From Meridianimarinicoccus roseus (GTDB lineage Bacteria > Pseudomonadota > Alphaproteobacteria > Rhodobacterales > Rhodobacteraceae): a stretch of 46,946 nucleotides of DNA. The position numbers were made by a program, and so were the translations under genes. The notes under the pieces are model-generated. The model did not search any database. It was not told the origin of the DNA and saw only the letters and a list, made by a program, of their open reading frames with translations. Position 1 is the first letter of the stretch. Each line of letters opens with the position of its first letter. Shown piece by piece: positions 9,052 through 18,189 of the stretch. The DNA lies in contig NZ_QGKU01000041.1 of the NCBI RefSeq assembly GCF_003172915.1, forward strand, positions 1-46,946, written 5' to 3'.

Positions 9052-10035
9052 TCAGAAGTCGAAATCGTCCACGTTCTCGGCGGTGAACACGAACGGCTCA
9101 CCCAGAAGCAGGATGCCGGTTTCGGCATCAAAAGTGACCGGCGCATCGAATGTCGGAACCTCGTTCTCGGCGGCAAACCCGGCGCCATCGATCAGTTGCT
9201 TGCCCGCCCATACCGTCAGATAGCCAAGCTGGTAGGGGTCCCACAGCACGGTGAAGCCGAACGCGCCGCTTTTCAGGTAAGCGCGCGCGGTATTCGGGCT
9301 GCAATAGCCGGTGCCCATGATCTCCTTGCCCGAGGTTTCTATGGCCTGCGCCACACCGGGGCAGGTCGAGGACGCCACCGCAATGATCGCGTCGAGATCG
9401 GGATGCGCCGCGATCAGATCGGTCGAAAGCTGCGCCGCCCGTTCTGCGGTGCCACCTGCGAATTCCGGATCAAGCAGGGTCACGCCCGGATACTCGGCGG
9501 CGACGCGGTCGCGCATGAAGCCGATCCAGGCGTTCAGGTTGCTTGCCGTCGCTTCGCCCGAGACGATGCCGATGGTGGCGTCATCGCCCACGCGGGCCAC
9601 CAGTTCGTCGATCAGCTTGAAGCCGAGCCCTTCGTCCGTCGCCTGCGCGACATAGACCGGCCGCCCGCTGTCGGCCGCATCGCTGTCCGAAGTGAACAGG
9701 ATCGCATCCTGCGACGCAGCGCTGTCCACCAGCGGGGCGATGGCCGAAGCATCGAGCACCGACACCGCGATGGCGTCGACCCCGCGCGAGATCAGACTTT
9801 CGACGATCTGCAACTGGTCCAACGGGTTGGCGTCCACCGGCCCCTGATAGATGAACTGCATACCCAAGTCCTCGGCAGCGGCATTGCCGCCGTTTTCCAT
9901 GGCGTTGAAATAGGGGATGCCGATCAACTGCGGCACGAAGGCGACAGACGGCGTGTCCTGCGCGGCGACGGAAAGCGGCAGCGCCGCGGACAGGGCGGCG
10001 ATCGAAAGGCATGAAGCAAGTCTTGCGATGGTCAT
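9052..10035 (-). CDS. periplasmic binding protein of importer 2 (LsrB/RhaS-like)
   Basis: This 327-residue protein has a Sec signal peptide (LSIAALSAALPLSVAAQD) and a periplasmic-binding-protein type I fold. The pattern PQLIGIPYFNAMENGGNAAA, ESLISRGVDAIAVSVLDASA and LFTSDSDAADS resembles the LsrB (autoinducer-2) and RhaS (rhamnose) binding proteins. ATG 10035 is preferred over GTG 10041 because AGGAG lies five bases before the ATG and would overlap the GTG. The relation to LsrB/RhaS is by pattern only, so the ligand is open: a furanose, nucleoside or other small polar molecule. Confidence 0.88.
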   Translation of the reverse strand: MTIARLASCLSIAALSAALPLSVAAQDTPSVAFVPQLIGIPYFNAMENGGNAAAEDLGMQFIYQGPVDANPLDQLQIVESLISRGVDAIAVSVLDASAIAPLVDSAASQDAILFTSDSDAADSGRPVYVAQATDEGLGFKLIDELVARVGDDATIGIVSGEATASNLNAWIGFMRDRVAAEYPGVTLLDPEFAGGTAERAAQLSTDLIAAHPDLDAIIAVASSTCPGVAQAIETSGKEIMGTGYCSPNTARAYLKSGAFGFTVLWDPYQLGYLTVWAGKQLIDGAGFAAENEVPTFDAPVTFDAETGILLLGEPFVFTAENVDDFDF

Positions 10036-10063
10036 GGTCACTCCTGTTGGATCGGACGCGGGT

Positions 10064-10843
10064 TCAGGGCTGGTCGGCGACCCGTGCGTCCGGGTGGGCC
10101 CCCGTAATCAGCGCGACGATCTCGTCCGGATCGGTTTCGGCGCGCTTGCGTTCCGCGATCTTACGACCCCGGCGAAAAACGATCATGCGGTCGGCGACCT
10201 CGAAGACGTCGGCGATGTTGTGGCTGACGATCACCACCGCACGGCCGCTTTCTGCCAGCCGCCGCGTCAGGTTCAGCACCTTGCGCGTCTCGGCCACGGC
10301 CAGCGCCGCGGTGGGTTCGTCCATGATGATCAGCCGGGCATCGAGGTTCAGCGCCCGGGCGATGGCCACCGCCTGCCGTTGCCCGCCCGACAGGCTGCCC
10401 ACGGGTGCTTCGATGTCGGGGATATGCGCATCGAGTTCTCCCAGAAGTACCCTGACGCGCGCGCGCATCGCGGCCCGGTCGAGGAACGGCACCCCGAGGA
10501 CCGGGCGCACGAGTTCGTGCCCAAGGAAAATGTTCTCGGCCACCTTGAGGTTCTCGGACAGAGCTAGCTCCTGATAGATCGTCGCCACCCCGTGATCTGC
10601 CGCATCGCGGGGCGACGCAAACCGCACCGTGTCGCCACCGATCCGCAATGTCCCGTCCGAGGGGACATGCGCACCCGCCAGCACCTTCACGAAGGTCGTC
10701 TTGCCTGCACCGTTGTCGCCCAGAAGGGCCAGAACCTCACCCGCGCGGATGTCGATGTCGACATCGCGCAGCGCGGTCAGCGCGCCGAAGCGTTTGCCGA
10801 TGCCGCGGGCCTGAACGAAGGCGTCTGGCGGTGCCTGCATCAT
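10064..10843 (-). CDS. half-size ABC transporter ATPase of importer 2
   Basis: The 259-residue protein has one ATPase domain: Walker A GDNGAGKTT at about residues 42-50, signature SLSGGQRQAVAIARA and Walker B LIIMDEPTAAL. Like importer 1, this system uses a single-domain ATPase instead of the two-domain RbsA form. The ATG at 10843 lies five bases after the stop of the upstream amidotransferase-like gene, so it is in the same transcript. Confidence 0.92.
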   Translation of the reverse strand: MMQAPPDAFVQARGIGKRFGALTALRDVDIDIRAGEVLALLGDNGAGKTTFVKVLAGAHVPSDGTLRIGGDTVRFASPRDAADHGVATIYQELALSENLKVAENIFLGHELVRPVLGVPFLDRAAMRARVRVLLGELDAHIPDIEAPVGSLSGGQRQAVAIARALNLDARLIIMDEPTAALAVAETRKVLNLTRRLAESGRAVVIVSHNIADVFEVADRMIVFRRGRKIAERKRAETDPDEIVALITGAHPDARVADQP

Positions 10844-10848
10844 GTCGG

Positions 10849-11619
10849 TCAGTCTTTCGACGCCGTCAACCAGCGCAGGCAGTTGCGCCACAGCCTGCCG
10901 CTGCCCTCCCACTTTGTGAATTCGGCGGGCACCCAGTGCGGTCCGATGTCCGACGCCCAGGCCAGCGTGCGCCCGGCACCGTAGCTGCCCGTCACCAGAA
11001 GCGGATGCCCGCCTTCGTCCTCGGGCAGGGTCGCCAGAACTTCGGACCCGTCATCGGCGATGATCTCGTTCGCGCCCAGCAGAAGCGGCCAGTCCCCGGC
11101 GATCCCTTCCAGGATCGGATGCTCGGGCCGCGTGATCCTGGCGGAAAAGCCTTGGGGCACCTCCAGCCGGTCATCGGTGGGCAGGCAGGTGACCGGGAGC
11201 GCGGTTTCCACTGGCGTCCGGTGCCAACGGGCGCGCGCGTCGATGCCCTGAAACGTCAAGTAACCGCCGACCATCATCAACCCGCCCCCGTCATGCGTCC
11301 AGTCACGCAGCAGCTTCAGACGGTTCGGCACCGGCTTACCTTCAAGCCAGACTTTCGCTGGCAGAAGCAGCGTGTTCGCGCCGATGTCCGACAGGATCAC
11401 AGCGGCATACCGGTCAAGCCCGGCGCGGTCGAATGGAAACTCCTCGGCCGCCTCGTGCGCCTTCATGTAGGTGACTTTGAAATCCCCTTCCGCCTCCAGG
11501 TCTGCAACGAAGGGTTCGGCGCCCAGATGGTAAGTGGTGCTGTTGAAGAGATCGAAGCCCTTGAAATGCGTGGCGGTGGACGTCCAGCTTTCGCCGACGA
11601 GAAGGATTTCTTTGGTCAT
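10849..11619 (-). CDS. glutamine amidotransferase-like protein (PF07090-type, ThuA-like fold)
   Basis: This 256-residue cytoplasmic protein resembles the putative glutamine amidotransferase family (formerly DUF1355, ThuA-like): EILLVGESWTSTATHFKGFD at the N-terminus, AAVILSDIGANTLLLP near residue 90, DGGGLMMVGGYLTFQG near 130 and GRTLAWASDIGPHW near 225. At the place of the class I amidotransferase nucleophile elbow the sequence reads VGGYLTF with no cysteine, so glutaminase chemistry is unlikely. AGGGAG lies about eight bases before the ATG at 11619. It is the first gene of the importer 2 operon, behind a putative operator. Its role is unknown; members often accompany sugar uptake operons. 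Confidence 0.78.
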   Translation of the reverse strand: MTKEILLVGESWTSTATHFKGFDLFNSTTYHLGAEPFVADLEAEGDFKVTYMKAHEAAEEFPFDRAGLDRYAAVILSDIGANTLLLPAKVWLEGKPVPNRLKLLRDWTHDGGGLMMVGGYLTFQGIDARARWHRTPVETALPVTCLPTDDRLEVPQGFSARITRPEHPILEGIAGDWPLLLGANEIIADDGSEVLATLPEDEGGHPLLVTGSYGAGRTLAWASDIGPHWVPAEFTKWEGSGRLWRNCLRWLTASKD

Positions 11620-11770
11620 GTCTTTTCTCCCTTTACGCACACGCGCCGAGCACGGCCCGCACTGTCACGTTGCGCCCGCCGGAACGGGGCCAGCTGCGCC
11701 GAAGCGCGGATCGGGCCTCGCGCCGTAGTTCAGGCTTGACCAGCCGCGGGCCGGAGTAAAGACATTTTTT

Positions 11771-11784
11771 TAATACGTTTCAAT
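11771..11784. promoter_or_regulatory. putative operator in the promoter gap of the importer 2 operon
   Basis: The 14-mer TAATACGTTTCAAT lies in the 259-base gap (11620-11878) between the LacI-PfkB fusion gene and the importer 2 operon. The same 14-mer occurs at 18134, and its right half (GTTTCAA) matches the perfect palindrome at 16013-16028. On the minus strand it overlaps an AT-rich stretch that could hold the promoter. The rest of this gap shows no gene. Binding by the fusion regulator is inferred. Confidence 0.6.
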
Positions 11785-11878
11785 TTTTGTCGAGAAGGAT
11801 TTTGGCAAGCGGCCAATGTTGCAGCACAAAGTGAAAGCAAGGCAACGCATGGTCGGCCCCTTGGCGCGAGATCGAGGA

Positions 11879-13099
11879 TCAGACCGCGTCTTGCGCGCTG
11901 GCCGATCCGCGCTGTGCAACTCCCGGCATGATGTCGCTGGCACGGGTGCCATGTTCCTGAGCGCCGACATGGGCGACAGCGCGCGTGCCCGTGGCGATGG
12001 CCTGCGCCAGCGTCGCCTCCGGCGTGTGACCGTGCAGCCAGCCTGCTAGAAACGCCCCGGCGAAGGCATCGCCCGCGCCGGTTTCATCCAGAACCGGCCC
12101 GGCCTGCGCGGGAAGGCGCGCCGCAAGAGTTCCGTCAAGGAACAGCGCAGCGCCTGACGCGCCCAGCGTAAGGGCGACGACCGGGCACTGCGCCGCGGCC
12201 CCTCGCGCGACCCTGTCCAGCAGATCCGCCTCGCTGTTTGCGGCGCCATAAAGCACCGTCGCCGCCTCGGTGTTAAGCAGGGTCATGCCGAACAGTCCCA
12301 TGTTGCGCCGCCAGCCGTCCGGATCTCCGGCGGCATCCGCTCCGCTGACCTGTGTCACGATCCGGTCACGGCACGGCGCGCTGCGTATCGCGTCGGCCAG
12401 CGCCGCCACCTGTTCGCCCTGCACGAAAACAGCGAACGGCTGCACCCCGGTCACTGCCCGGGCCACAAGGGCATCGAACGCCGCGGGCGCCACCTGAAGC
12501 GGCTCGTTCAGGATGGTGCGAAGCCCGTCCCCCTGCAACACGATGATGGCGCGCGACAGACCACCTCCCTCGAACAAGGTCTCGGGCGCAAGCGCTACGC
12601 GCCGGGACGCAAGCGTTGCCGTCGCCCAGTCGCTTTCGCCGTCATGGCCCAGCACGCTGAGCAATTCCACTCCCAGATCCATCGGCGGACCGAGACCCGC
12701 TGCGGCCACCGCCACGTTTGCCGCGCGCCCGCCCAGCTTCCGAGTGATGCTGCGGGCCAGCATACGTTCGCCACGCTGCGGCGTCTGCGCCACCTGAGCA
12801 ATATCGTCCGAACACACGTAGCCGACGCAATAAAGGCGCGGTGCATCGGGCGGGACCGATGGCACGGCCCGGCCACGCCGCCCTATCAGCGCCTGCGCTG
12901 TCACGTCGGGAACGTAGCCCAGTTTCTTGATCGCAGCCTCGACCAGCGCGCGTGTTTCGCTTCGTACCGGCCGTTGACCCGTCAGGACGTTGGAAACGGT
13001 GCCCACAGACACCCCGGCCACTTCGGCCACATCGCGGATGGTACAACGTCGCTTCAAGAAATCCGCTCCAGGCAAGTCGGCCACCCTTGCGCGCTGCAT
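11879..13099 (-). CDS. LacI-type helix-turn-helix fused to a PfkB carbohydrate kinase domain
   Basis: This 406-residue protein starts with a clear LacI DNA-binding domain (TIRDVAEVAGVSVGTVSNVL, residues 20-39, then KKLGYVPDVTAQALIGRR as hinge). It does not continue into the usual periplasmic-binding-like effector domain. From about residue 88 it continues as a PfkB/ribokinase-type kinase: GGRAANVAVAAAG at 123-135 and DETGAGDAFAG at 338-348, with the catalytic Asp of GAGD (344) kept. The usual Thr before TGAGD is Glu. It could be a repressor that senses a sugar or nucleoside in its kinase pocket, and it might also phosphorylate it. It lies 97 bases after the nitrile-hydratase-like genes on the same strand and just before the importer 2 promoter. 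The start is uncertain because no strong ribosome site is visible; GTG at residue 6 is possible. Confidence 0.88.
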   Translation of the reverse strand: MQRARVADLPGADFLKRRCTIRDVAEVAGVSVGTVSNVLTGQRPVRSETRALVEAAIKKLGYVPDVTAQALIGRRGRAVPSVPPDAPRLYCVGYVCSDDIAQVAQTPQRGERMLARSITRKLGGRAANVAVAAAGLGPPMDLGVELLSVLGHDGESDWATATLASRRVALAPETLFEGGGLSRAIIVLQGDGLRTILNEPLQVAPAAFDALVARAVTGVQPFAVFVQGEQVAALADAIRSAPCRDRIVTQVSGADAAGDPDGWRRNMGLFGMTLLNTEAATVLYGAANSEADLLDRVARGAAAQCPVVALTLGASGAALFLDGTLAARLPAQAGPVLDETGAGDAFAGAFLAGWLHGHTPEATLAQAIATGTRAVAHVGAQEHGTRASDIMPGVAQRGSASAQDAV

Positions 13100-13196
13100 C
13101 GCGCCCGGGCCGCATGTTCAAAAGGCCACGAGTTCTAGCCAGCGGGCACCCTAACGTCAAGCGCGCCGTCCGAGCGGCTCTCAAGCCCGCGAAGGC

Positions 13197-13835
13197 CTAA
13201 ATGCCGGAAGGGTCGCGACCTACTGCCGAGGGTGACAAGGCAGGGGCCACGCCGATCATGCTGTCGCGGGTCACCAGCCGGGCCAGATCGCCTTCGGGCC
13301 AGCCTTCGGTCCCATCGGGGCGCCGCGGCAGTACAAGATAGCGCATGTCGGCCGTGCTGTCGTGGACGCGGATCGCGATGCCGCGAGGCGGGGTCCATCC
13401 CAGTTCGGCCAGAACACCGCGCGGGTCCCGCACCGACCGCGCGCGATAGGCTTTCGACGTGTACCAGGGTGGCGGCTGACCCAGCAGCGACCGCGGATAG
13501 CAGGAACACAATGTACAGGTGATCAGGTTGTGCAGGCTCGGCGTGTTCTCGACCACAATCAGCCCGGCTTCGAGGACCGGGACGCCCCTCTCCGCAGCCG
13601 CAACTTTGCCATCGGCCAGCAAATGCGCGCGGAAGGCCGGATCGGACCACGCCGCCGCGACAAGGGCCGCCCCCCGAGCGGGGGCGGGCGATTGAAGTTC
13701 CTCGATCTTGCGGCGCACGTCGTCGGCGCTGAAGAAACCCCTTCCGATCAGAAGCGCCTTGAGAGCACGGATGATCCGCGCATCCGGGTCGTCCGGCATG
13801 TCGATCGGGGTGTGACCGGCGCTGTCATGGGGCAT
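13197..13835 (-). CDS. nitrile hydratase alpha / thiocyanate hydrolase gamma-like metal subunit
   Basis: The 212-residue protein matches the metal-binding subunit of the nitrile hydratase family: NTPSLHNLITCTLCSCYP at about 97-114, then PPPWYTSKAYRARSV. The claw motif CTLCSC (Cys107, Cys110, Cys112) is the cobalt-type form (Thr; iron enzymes have Ser), in which two cysteines become oxidised. The family hydrates nitriles to amides or hydrolyses thiocyanate. The ATG at 13835 overlaps the end of the previous gene by 11 bases; the longer frame lies inside that gene. It is the third of three consecutive subunit genes. No dedicated activator or cobalt chaperone is seen nearby. Confidence 0.9.
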   Translation of the reverse strand: MPHDSAGHTPIDMPDDPDARIIRALKALLIGRGFFSADDVRRKIEELQSPAPARGAALVAAAWSDPAFRAHLLADGKVAAAERGVPVLEAGLIVVENTPSLHNLITCTLCSCYPRSLLGQPPPWYTSKAYRARSVRDPRGVLAELGWTPPRGIAIRVHDSTADMRYLVLPRRPDGTEGWPEGDLARLVTRDSMIGVAPALSPSAVGRDPSGI

Positions 13836-14136
13836 CGGGGGCACCTTTACCGACCTCGGCAAGCCAGTGCTCGTAGATCTCGATCTCGAGCGTGTCCTGC
13901 CCCGACCCGCGATACCCTGACCAAAGATCGCCCTGCCGCAATCGCACGCGATAAAGCCCGCGGGTCGGCATCCCGTTCCCACCATAAGCCAACGTTTCGG
14001 GGTTGCGGAAGCTGCCACAATATTGCGTCACCTCGCCAGTGCGGCCGCGCACGTAACGCGGGGTCCGCATGTGGCCCGGGACGGGCAGATCGCGGATGCG
14101 CACTCGCTGGCCGATGGCGAACCGCAGCCTGTCCAT
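13825..14136 (-). CDS. nitrile hydratase beta C-terminal half-like subunit (thiocyanate hydrolase alpha-like)
   Basis: This 103-residue protein matches the C-terminal SH3-like half of nitrile hydratase beta: FAIGQRVRIRDLPVPGHMRT, PRYVRGRTGEVTQYCGSF, then YRVRLRQGDLW and IEIYEHWL. In ordinary nitrile hydratases this is fused to the N-terminal half; here it is a separate gene, as in thiocyanate hydrolase (ScnA) and toyocamycin nitrile hydratase. ATG 14136 overlaps the upstream stop as TGATG. It should pair with the two neighbouring subunits. Confidence 0.87.
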   Translation of the reverse strand: MDRLRFAIGQRVRIRDLPVPGHMRTPRYVRGRTGEVTQYCGSFRNPETLAYGGNGMPTRGLYRVRLRQGDLWSGYRGSGQDTLEIEIYEHWLAEVGKGAPDAP

Positions 14137-14456
14137 CACTGCGCCTGCCCGTCCTGCGCTTTCAGCGCCGCGTTAAGCTCTGACCGGGTGATGACGCCCT
14201 GTTCGATCAGCAGATGCACCATGCTTGCGGTGCGCCGCTGGTGAAAGCCGCGCTCATACAGTTCCTCGCCAAATTCCTCGTAGGTGCGGCGCAGCTTGTC
14301 CAGCGTCAGGTAGGGGTGACGCTCCGAACCCATCAGCGCGCGGATCGCCTCGCTTTCCCATTGCCATTGGCTCATGGGGGTTTCGTCCCGGGTGACGGCG
14401 CCGAAATCAGCGCCGCCTATGTCGTGATAGCGCTTTTGCGCGGGCCGGTCGGTCAC
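14136..14456 (-). CDS. nitrile hydratase beta N-terminal half-like subunit (thiocyanate hydrolase beta-like)
   Basis: The 106-residue protein resembles the helical N-terminal half of nitrile hydratase beta: YHDIGGADFGAVTRDE at the N-terminus, then WQWESEAIRALMG and RRTYEEFGEELYERGFHQRR. It starts with GTG at 14456, which overlaps the stop of the binding-protein gene as GTGA, so production of the enzyme is coupled to that of the importer. Together with the next two genes it follows the order scnB-scnA-scnC known for thiocyanate hydrolase. Assignment of this half is less certain than that of the metal subunit. Confidence 0.8.
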   Translation of the reverse strand: MTDRPAQKRYHDIGGADFGAVTRDETPMSQWQWESEAIRALMGSERHPYLTLDKLRRTYEEFGEELYERGFHQRRTASMVHLLIEQGVITRSELNAALKAQDGQAQ

Positions 14457-15964
14457 TCGGTGAAACCTGCGCCGTTCAGCCGGAACGACCCGTCGGGCTG
14501 CTGTTCGAACACGAAATTCGCGCTGGACGCCTGCAGCGTGCTGTCGAAATGCATGAACAGCATCGGTGCATCGGCTGCGATCTGCGCCTGCGCCTGCTGG
14601 TACAGCGCGGCGCGTTCCGCTTGATCCACCGTCACGCGCGCGGCGCGCAGCGCGCCATCGACCTCGGCGTTCTCGTAGCCGGGGAAGTTGTTCGGCCCGT
14701 CCAGCGTGAAGTAATTGAACATGTTGCCATCAGGATCGGGTCGGCCCGACCAGGGCGACCACGACATGTCGAAATCCTTGGCGCGCAACACGACGATCAG
14801 GCTGGCCCCGTCGATCTGCTTGATCGTCGGCGCAAAGCCGGCCTGCGACGCTTGCGCCTGGATTATCTCCGCCATGCGGATCAGCGCGGGCGAGTTGATG
14901 ACCGTGATCTCGAACGGGATCGGGTCGGCATAGCCGGCCTCGGCCAGCATCGCCTTCGCACCTTCGGGATCGTAGTCATAGGGGTCGAAATCCGGGTCAT
15001 GCGCCCAGCCATGCGACGGCGGGATCGGTCCACTGGACACCGACCCGGTGTCGAAGAACACCACGCGCTGCGCGACATCGGGATCGACCGCATGCTGGAG
15101 CGCGCGCCGCACCACCGGATCGTCGAACGGCGCCTGTGTCACGTTGAGCGAAAAGGCGTTGAACCCCAACCCGCCAGCCTCGTGGACCGTGAGCGCATCG
15201 TTGGCGCGCAGCGCAGCGACGTTCTGCGCCGGAATGCTGTCCATCAGTTGAATCGTTCCGGATTGCAGGTTGGCAAGGCGTACCGTTTCGTCTGGGATCG
15301 GGCGCAGCGTGACCGTATCCAGAAGCGGCTGGCCATCGTTCCAGTAGCCGTCGAACTTCTCGAGTTTGAGTTCGGAGTTCTTTGTCCATGACACCACCTT
15401 GAAGGGCCCGGCACCGACGGCGGACGTGGCAAAATCATCGCCCATTTCCTGAACGGCGGTGGGCGATACCATCAGCCCGGCGCGGTTTGTCATGACACTG
15501 AGAAACGGCGCGAAGGGTTCGGAAAAGCTGACCCGGAAGGTCAGCGGACCGGTCACCTCGACAGCCTCAACCGGGCCAAGGTCATTGCCCCGCGGCGAGC
15601 CGACGGCCGGATCTAGCATCCGGTCGAAGTTCCATTTCGCGGCCTCGGCATCAAGCGGCGTACCGTCGTGGAAGGTCAGCCCGTCGCGCAGCGTGAAATC
15701 ATAGGTTGTCGGGTCCACGATCTCGACCGACGCCATGCCGGGTCGGATTTCCAGATCCGGAGTGATGGTCAGAAGCGGCTCGTGGATCAGGTACTGGGCG
15801 TAGATCTCGAAGAATGAGCCCATGAAATGCGGATCGAGCGTCACCGGGTCCGAGACGACACCGATCGAAAGATCGCCGCCCGCCTGTTGGGCACTGGCCA
15901 TCGGCGCGAAGCCTGTGAGCGCCATGAGTGCGAGCACGGCCGTCGTTTTTCTGAACTGCAGCAT
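14453..15964 (-). CDS. peptide-type (family 5) periplasmic solute-binding protein
   Basis: This 503-residue protein has a Sec signal peptide (AVLALMALTGFAPMASAQQ) and the SBP_bac_5 pattern: SDPVTLDPHFMGS near residue 38, LRDGLTFHDGTPLDAEAAKW near 100 and SWSPWSGRPDPDGNMFNY near 405. Such proteins bind peptides, nickel, opines or other small polar compounds. GGAGG lies six bases before the ATG. It leads an operon with the three nitrile-hydratase-like subunits, and its ATPases and permeases lie just upstream. It therefore probably binds the substrate of that enzyme or a precursor. Confidence 0.9.
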   Translation of the reverse strand: MLQFRKTTAVLALMALTGFAPMASAQQAGGDLSIGVVSDPVTLDPHFMGSFFEIYAQYLIHEPLLTITPDLEIRPGMASVEIVDPTTYDFTLRDGLTFHDGTPLDAEAAKWNFDRMLDPAVGSPRGNDLGPVEAVEVTGPLTFRVSFSEPFAPFLSVMTNRAGLMVSPTAVQEMGDDFATSAVGAGPFKVVSWTKNSELKLEKFDGYWNDGQPLLDTVTLRPIPDETVRLANLQSGTIQLMDSIPAQNVAALRANDALTVHEAGGLGFNAFSLNVTQAPFDDPVVRRALQHAVDPDVAQRVVFFDTGSVSSGPIPPSHGWAHDPDFDPYDYDPEGAKAMLAEAGYADPIPFEITVINSPALIRMAEIIQAQASQAGFAPTIKQIDGASLIVVLRAKDFDMSWSPWSGRPDPDGNMFNYFTLDGPNNFPGYENAEVDGALRAARVTVDQAERAALYQQAQAQIAADAPMLFMHFDSTLQASSANFVFEQQPDGSFRLNGAGFTE

Positions 15965-16012
15965 CGAATCCTCCTGTTGTGTGGCTGATCGTCGAGTTCA
16001 TTAGGCACGGTA

Positions 16013-16028
16013 TTTGAAACGTTTCAAA
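16013..16028. promoter_or_regulatory. putative operator, perfect 16-bp palindrome TTTGAAACGTTTCAAA
   Basis: The palindrome lies in the 78-base gap between the DppF-like ATPase gene and the binding-protein/nitrile-hydratase operon. A further half-site (TGAAAC at 16035-16040) follows. A central CG with symmetric arms is typical of LacI-family operators. Its half GTTTCAA recurs at 11771 and 18134. Control by the LacI-PfkB fusion is inferred from proximity. Confidence 0.7.
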
Positions 16029-16042
16029 CTAAAATGAAACGT

Positions 16043-17094
<1,052 letters not shown>

Positions 17095-17098
<4 letters not shown>

Positions 17099-18114
17099 GA
17101 CGGGCTTACAGGGACATACAGGCAGGCCGCCGCGTGCCCGCCGCCAAGGTTGCGCATCAGCGGGCGTCCGACCCGGCATTCTTTCGTAGCATAAGGGCAG
17201 CGAGGGGCGAAGCGGCAACCATCCGGCATCGCGTCAGCGTGTGGCACCGCACCCGGAATGGCGACCAGCGGCGCGTCGGGCAGCGACAGGTCGGGCATCG
17301 AGCCAAGCAGCCCGATGGTATAAGGATGCTCCGGCGCGGCAAAGACTGTGGCTGTTGGGCCGGACTCGACGATGCGGCCGGCATAGATCACGGCGACCTC
17401 GTCCGCGACCTGACTCACGACGCTCAGGTCATGGCTTATGAACAGCACTGCCGCCCCCGTCTCGCGGCGCATCCGGTCGATCAGTTCGAGAATCTGCGCC
17501 TGTATCGTAACGTCGAGTGCAGTGGTCGGTTCATCCGCAATCAGCAGATCCGGCCCGCAGGCAAGCGCCATGGCAATCCCCACGCGCTGCCGCATTCCGC
17601 CCGACAACTGGTGCGGAAAGAAGCGCGCCCGCGCCGCGGCTTCGGGCACGCCGACGGCGTCAAGCATCGCGACGGCACCGTCCCACGCCGCGGTGCGGCC
17701 AAGGCCCTTGTGGACGCGCAGTGCCTCGGCGATCTGGCGGCCGACGCGGTGCACCGGATTGAGCGACATCAGCGGATCTTGGAAAACCATAGACACAACC
17801 TGCCCGCGTAGCGGGCGCCAGTCGCGGTCCCGGTACGCGGTGACGTCGCGCCCCGAAAGATGGACACGCCCACCGGAGATGCGCGCGCCGGACATCGGCA
17901 GAAGTCCGTTCAAAGCCATACCCGTAAGCGACTTGCCCGAACCGGACTCGCCGACCAGCCCAAGAACCCGGCCTTTCGGAATCTCGAACGAGATAGCATC
18001 GACGACCCGTCGGAACCCGGTCGGGCCGGGCACGTCGATGCTCAACCCGTCGACCGAGACAGCGACGGACGTGTTCTTCGCAAGCTTGGATGAGGGTTTG
18101 ACAAGCGTCCGCAT
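17095..18114 (-). CDS. DppD-like oligopeptide ABC transporter ATPase
   Basis: This 339-residue partner ATPase has Walker A GESGSGKSLTGMAL near residue 54, signature LSGGMRQRVGIAMALACG, Walker B LLIADEPTTALDVTIQ and the C-terminal DGCRFAPRCPYAT motif of oligopeptide-type ATPases. It is the first gene of its transcript, divergent from the permease genes across a 75-base gap that carries a putative operator. The importer is thus split over two divergent transcripts and a third for its binding protein. Confidence 0.92.
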
Positions 18115-18133
18115 TGCGGCAATGCTTTACTAA

Positions 18134-18147
18134 TAATACGTTTCAAT
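18134..18147. promoter_or_regulatory. putative operator in the divergent DppD/DppB promoter
   Basis: The 14-mer TAATACGTTTCAAT is identical to that at 11771-11784 and lies midway in the 75-base divergent gap (18115-18189). It contains the half-site GTTTCAA found in the palindrome at 16013. From here a regulator could control both the ATPases and the permease-amidase operon. Confidence 0.62.
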
Positions 18148-18189
18148 CAAGCCAAATCGGCAGAAACGCGCAATGCTGGAGGGTCGTCG

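Noticed and set aside
13825-14456. The two short nitrile-hydratase-like genes as one gene broken by a sequencing error
   Set aside because: Each has its own start, the overlap is a clean TGATG, and the same split is known in thiocyanate hydrolase and toyocamycin nitrile hydratase, so two real genes are more likely.
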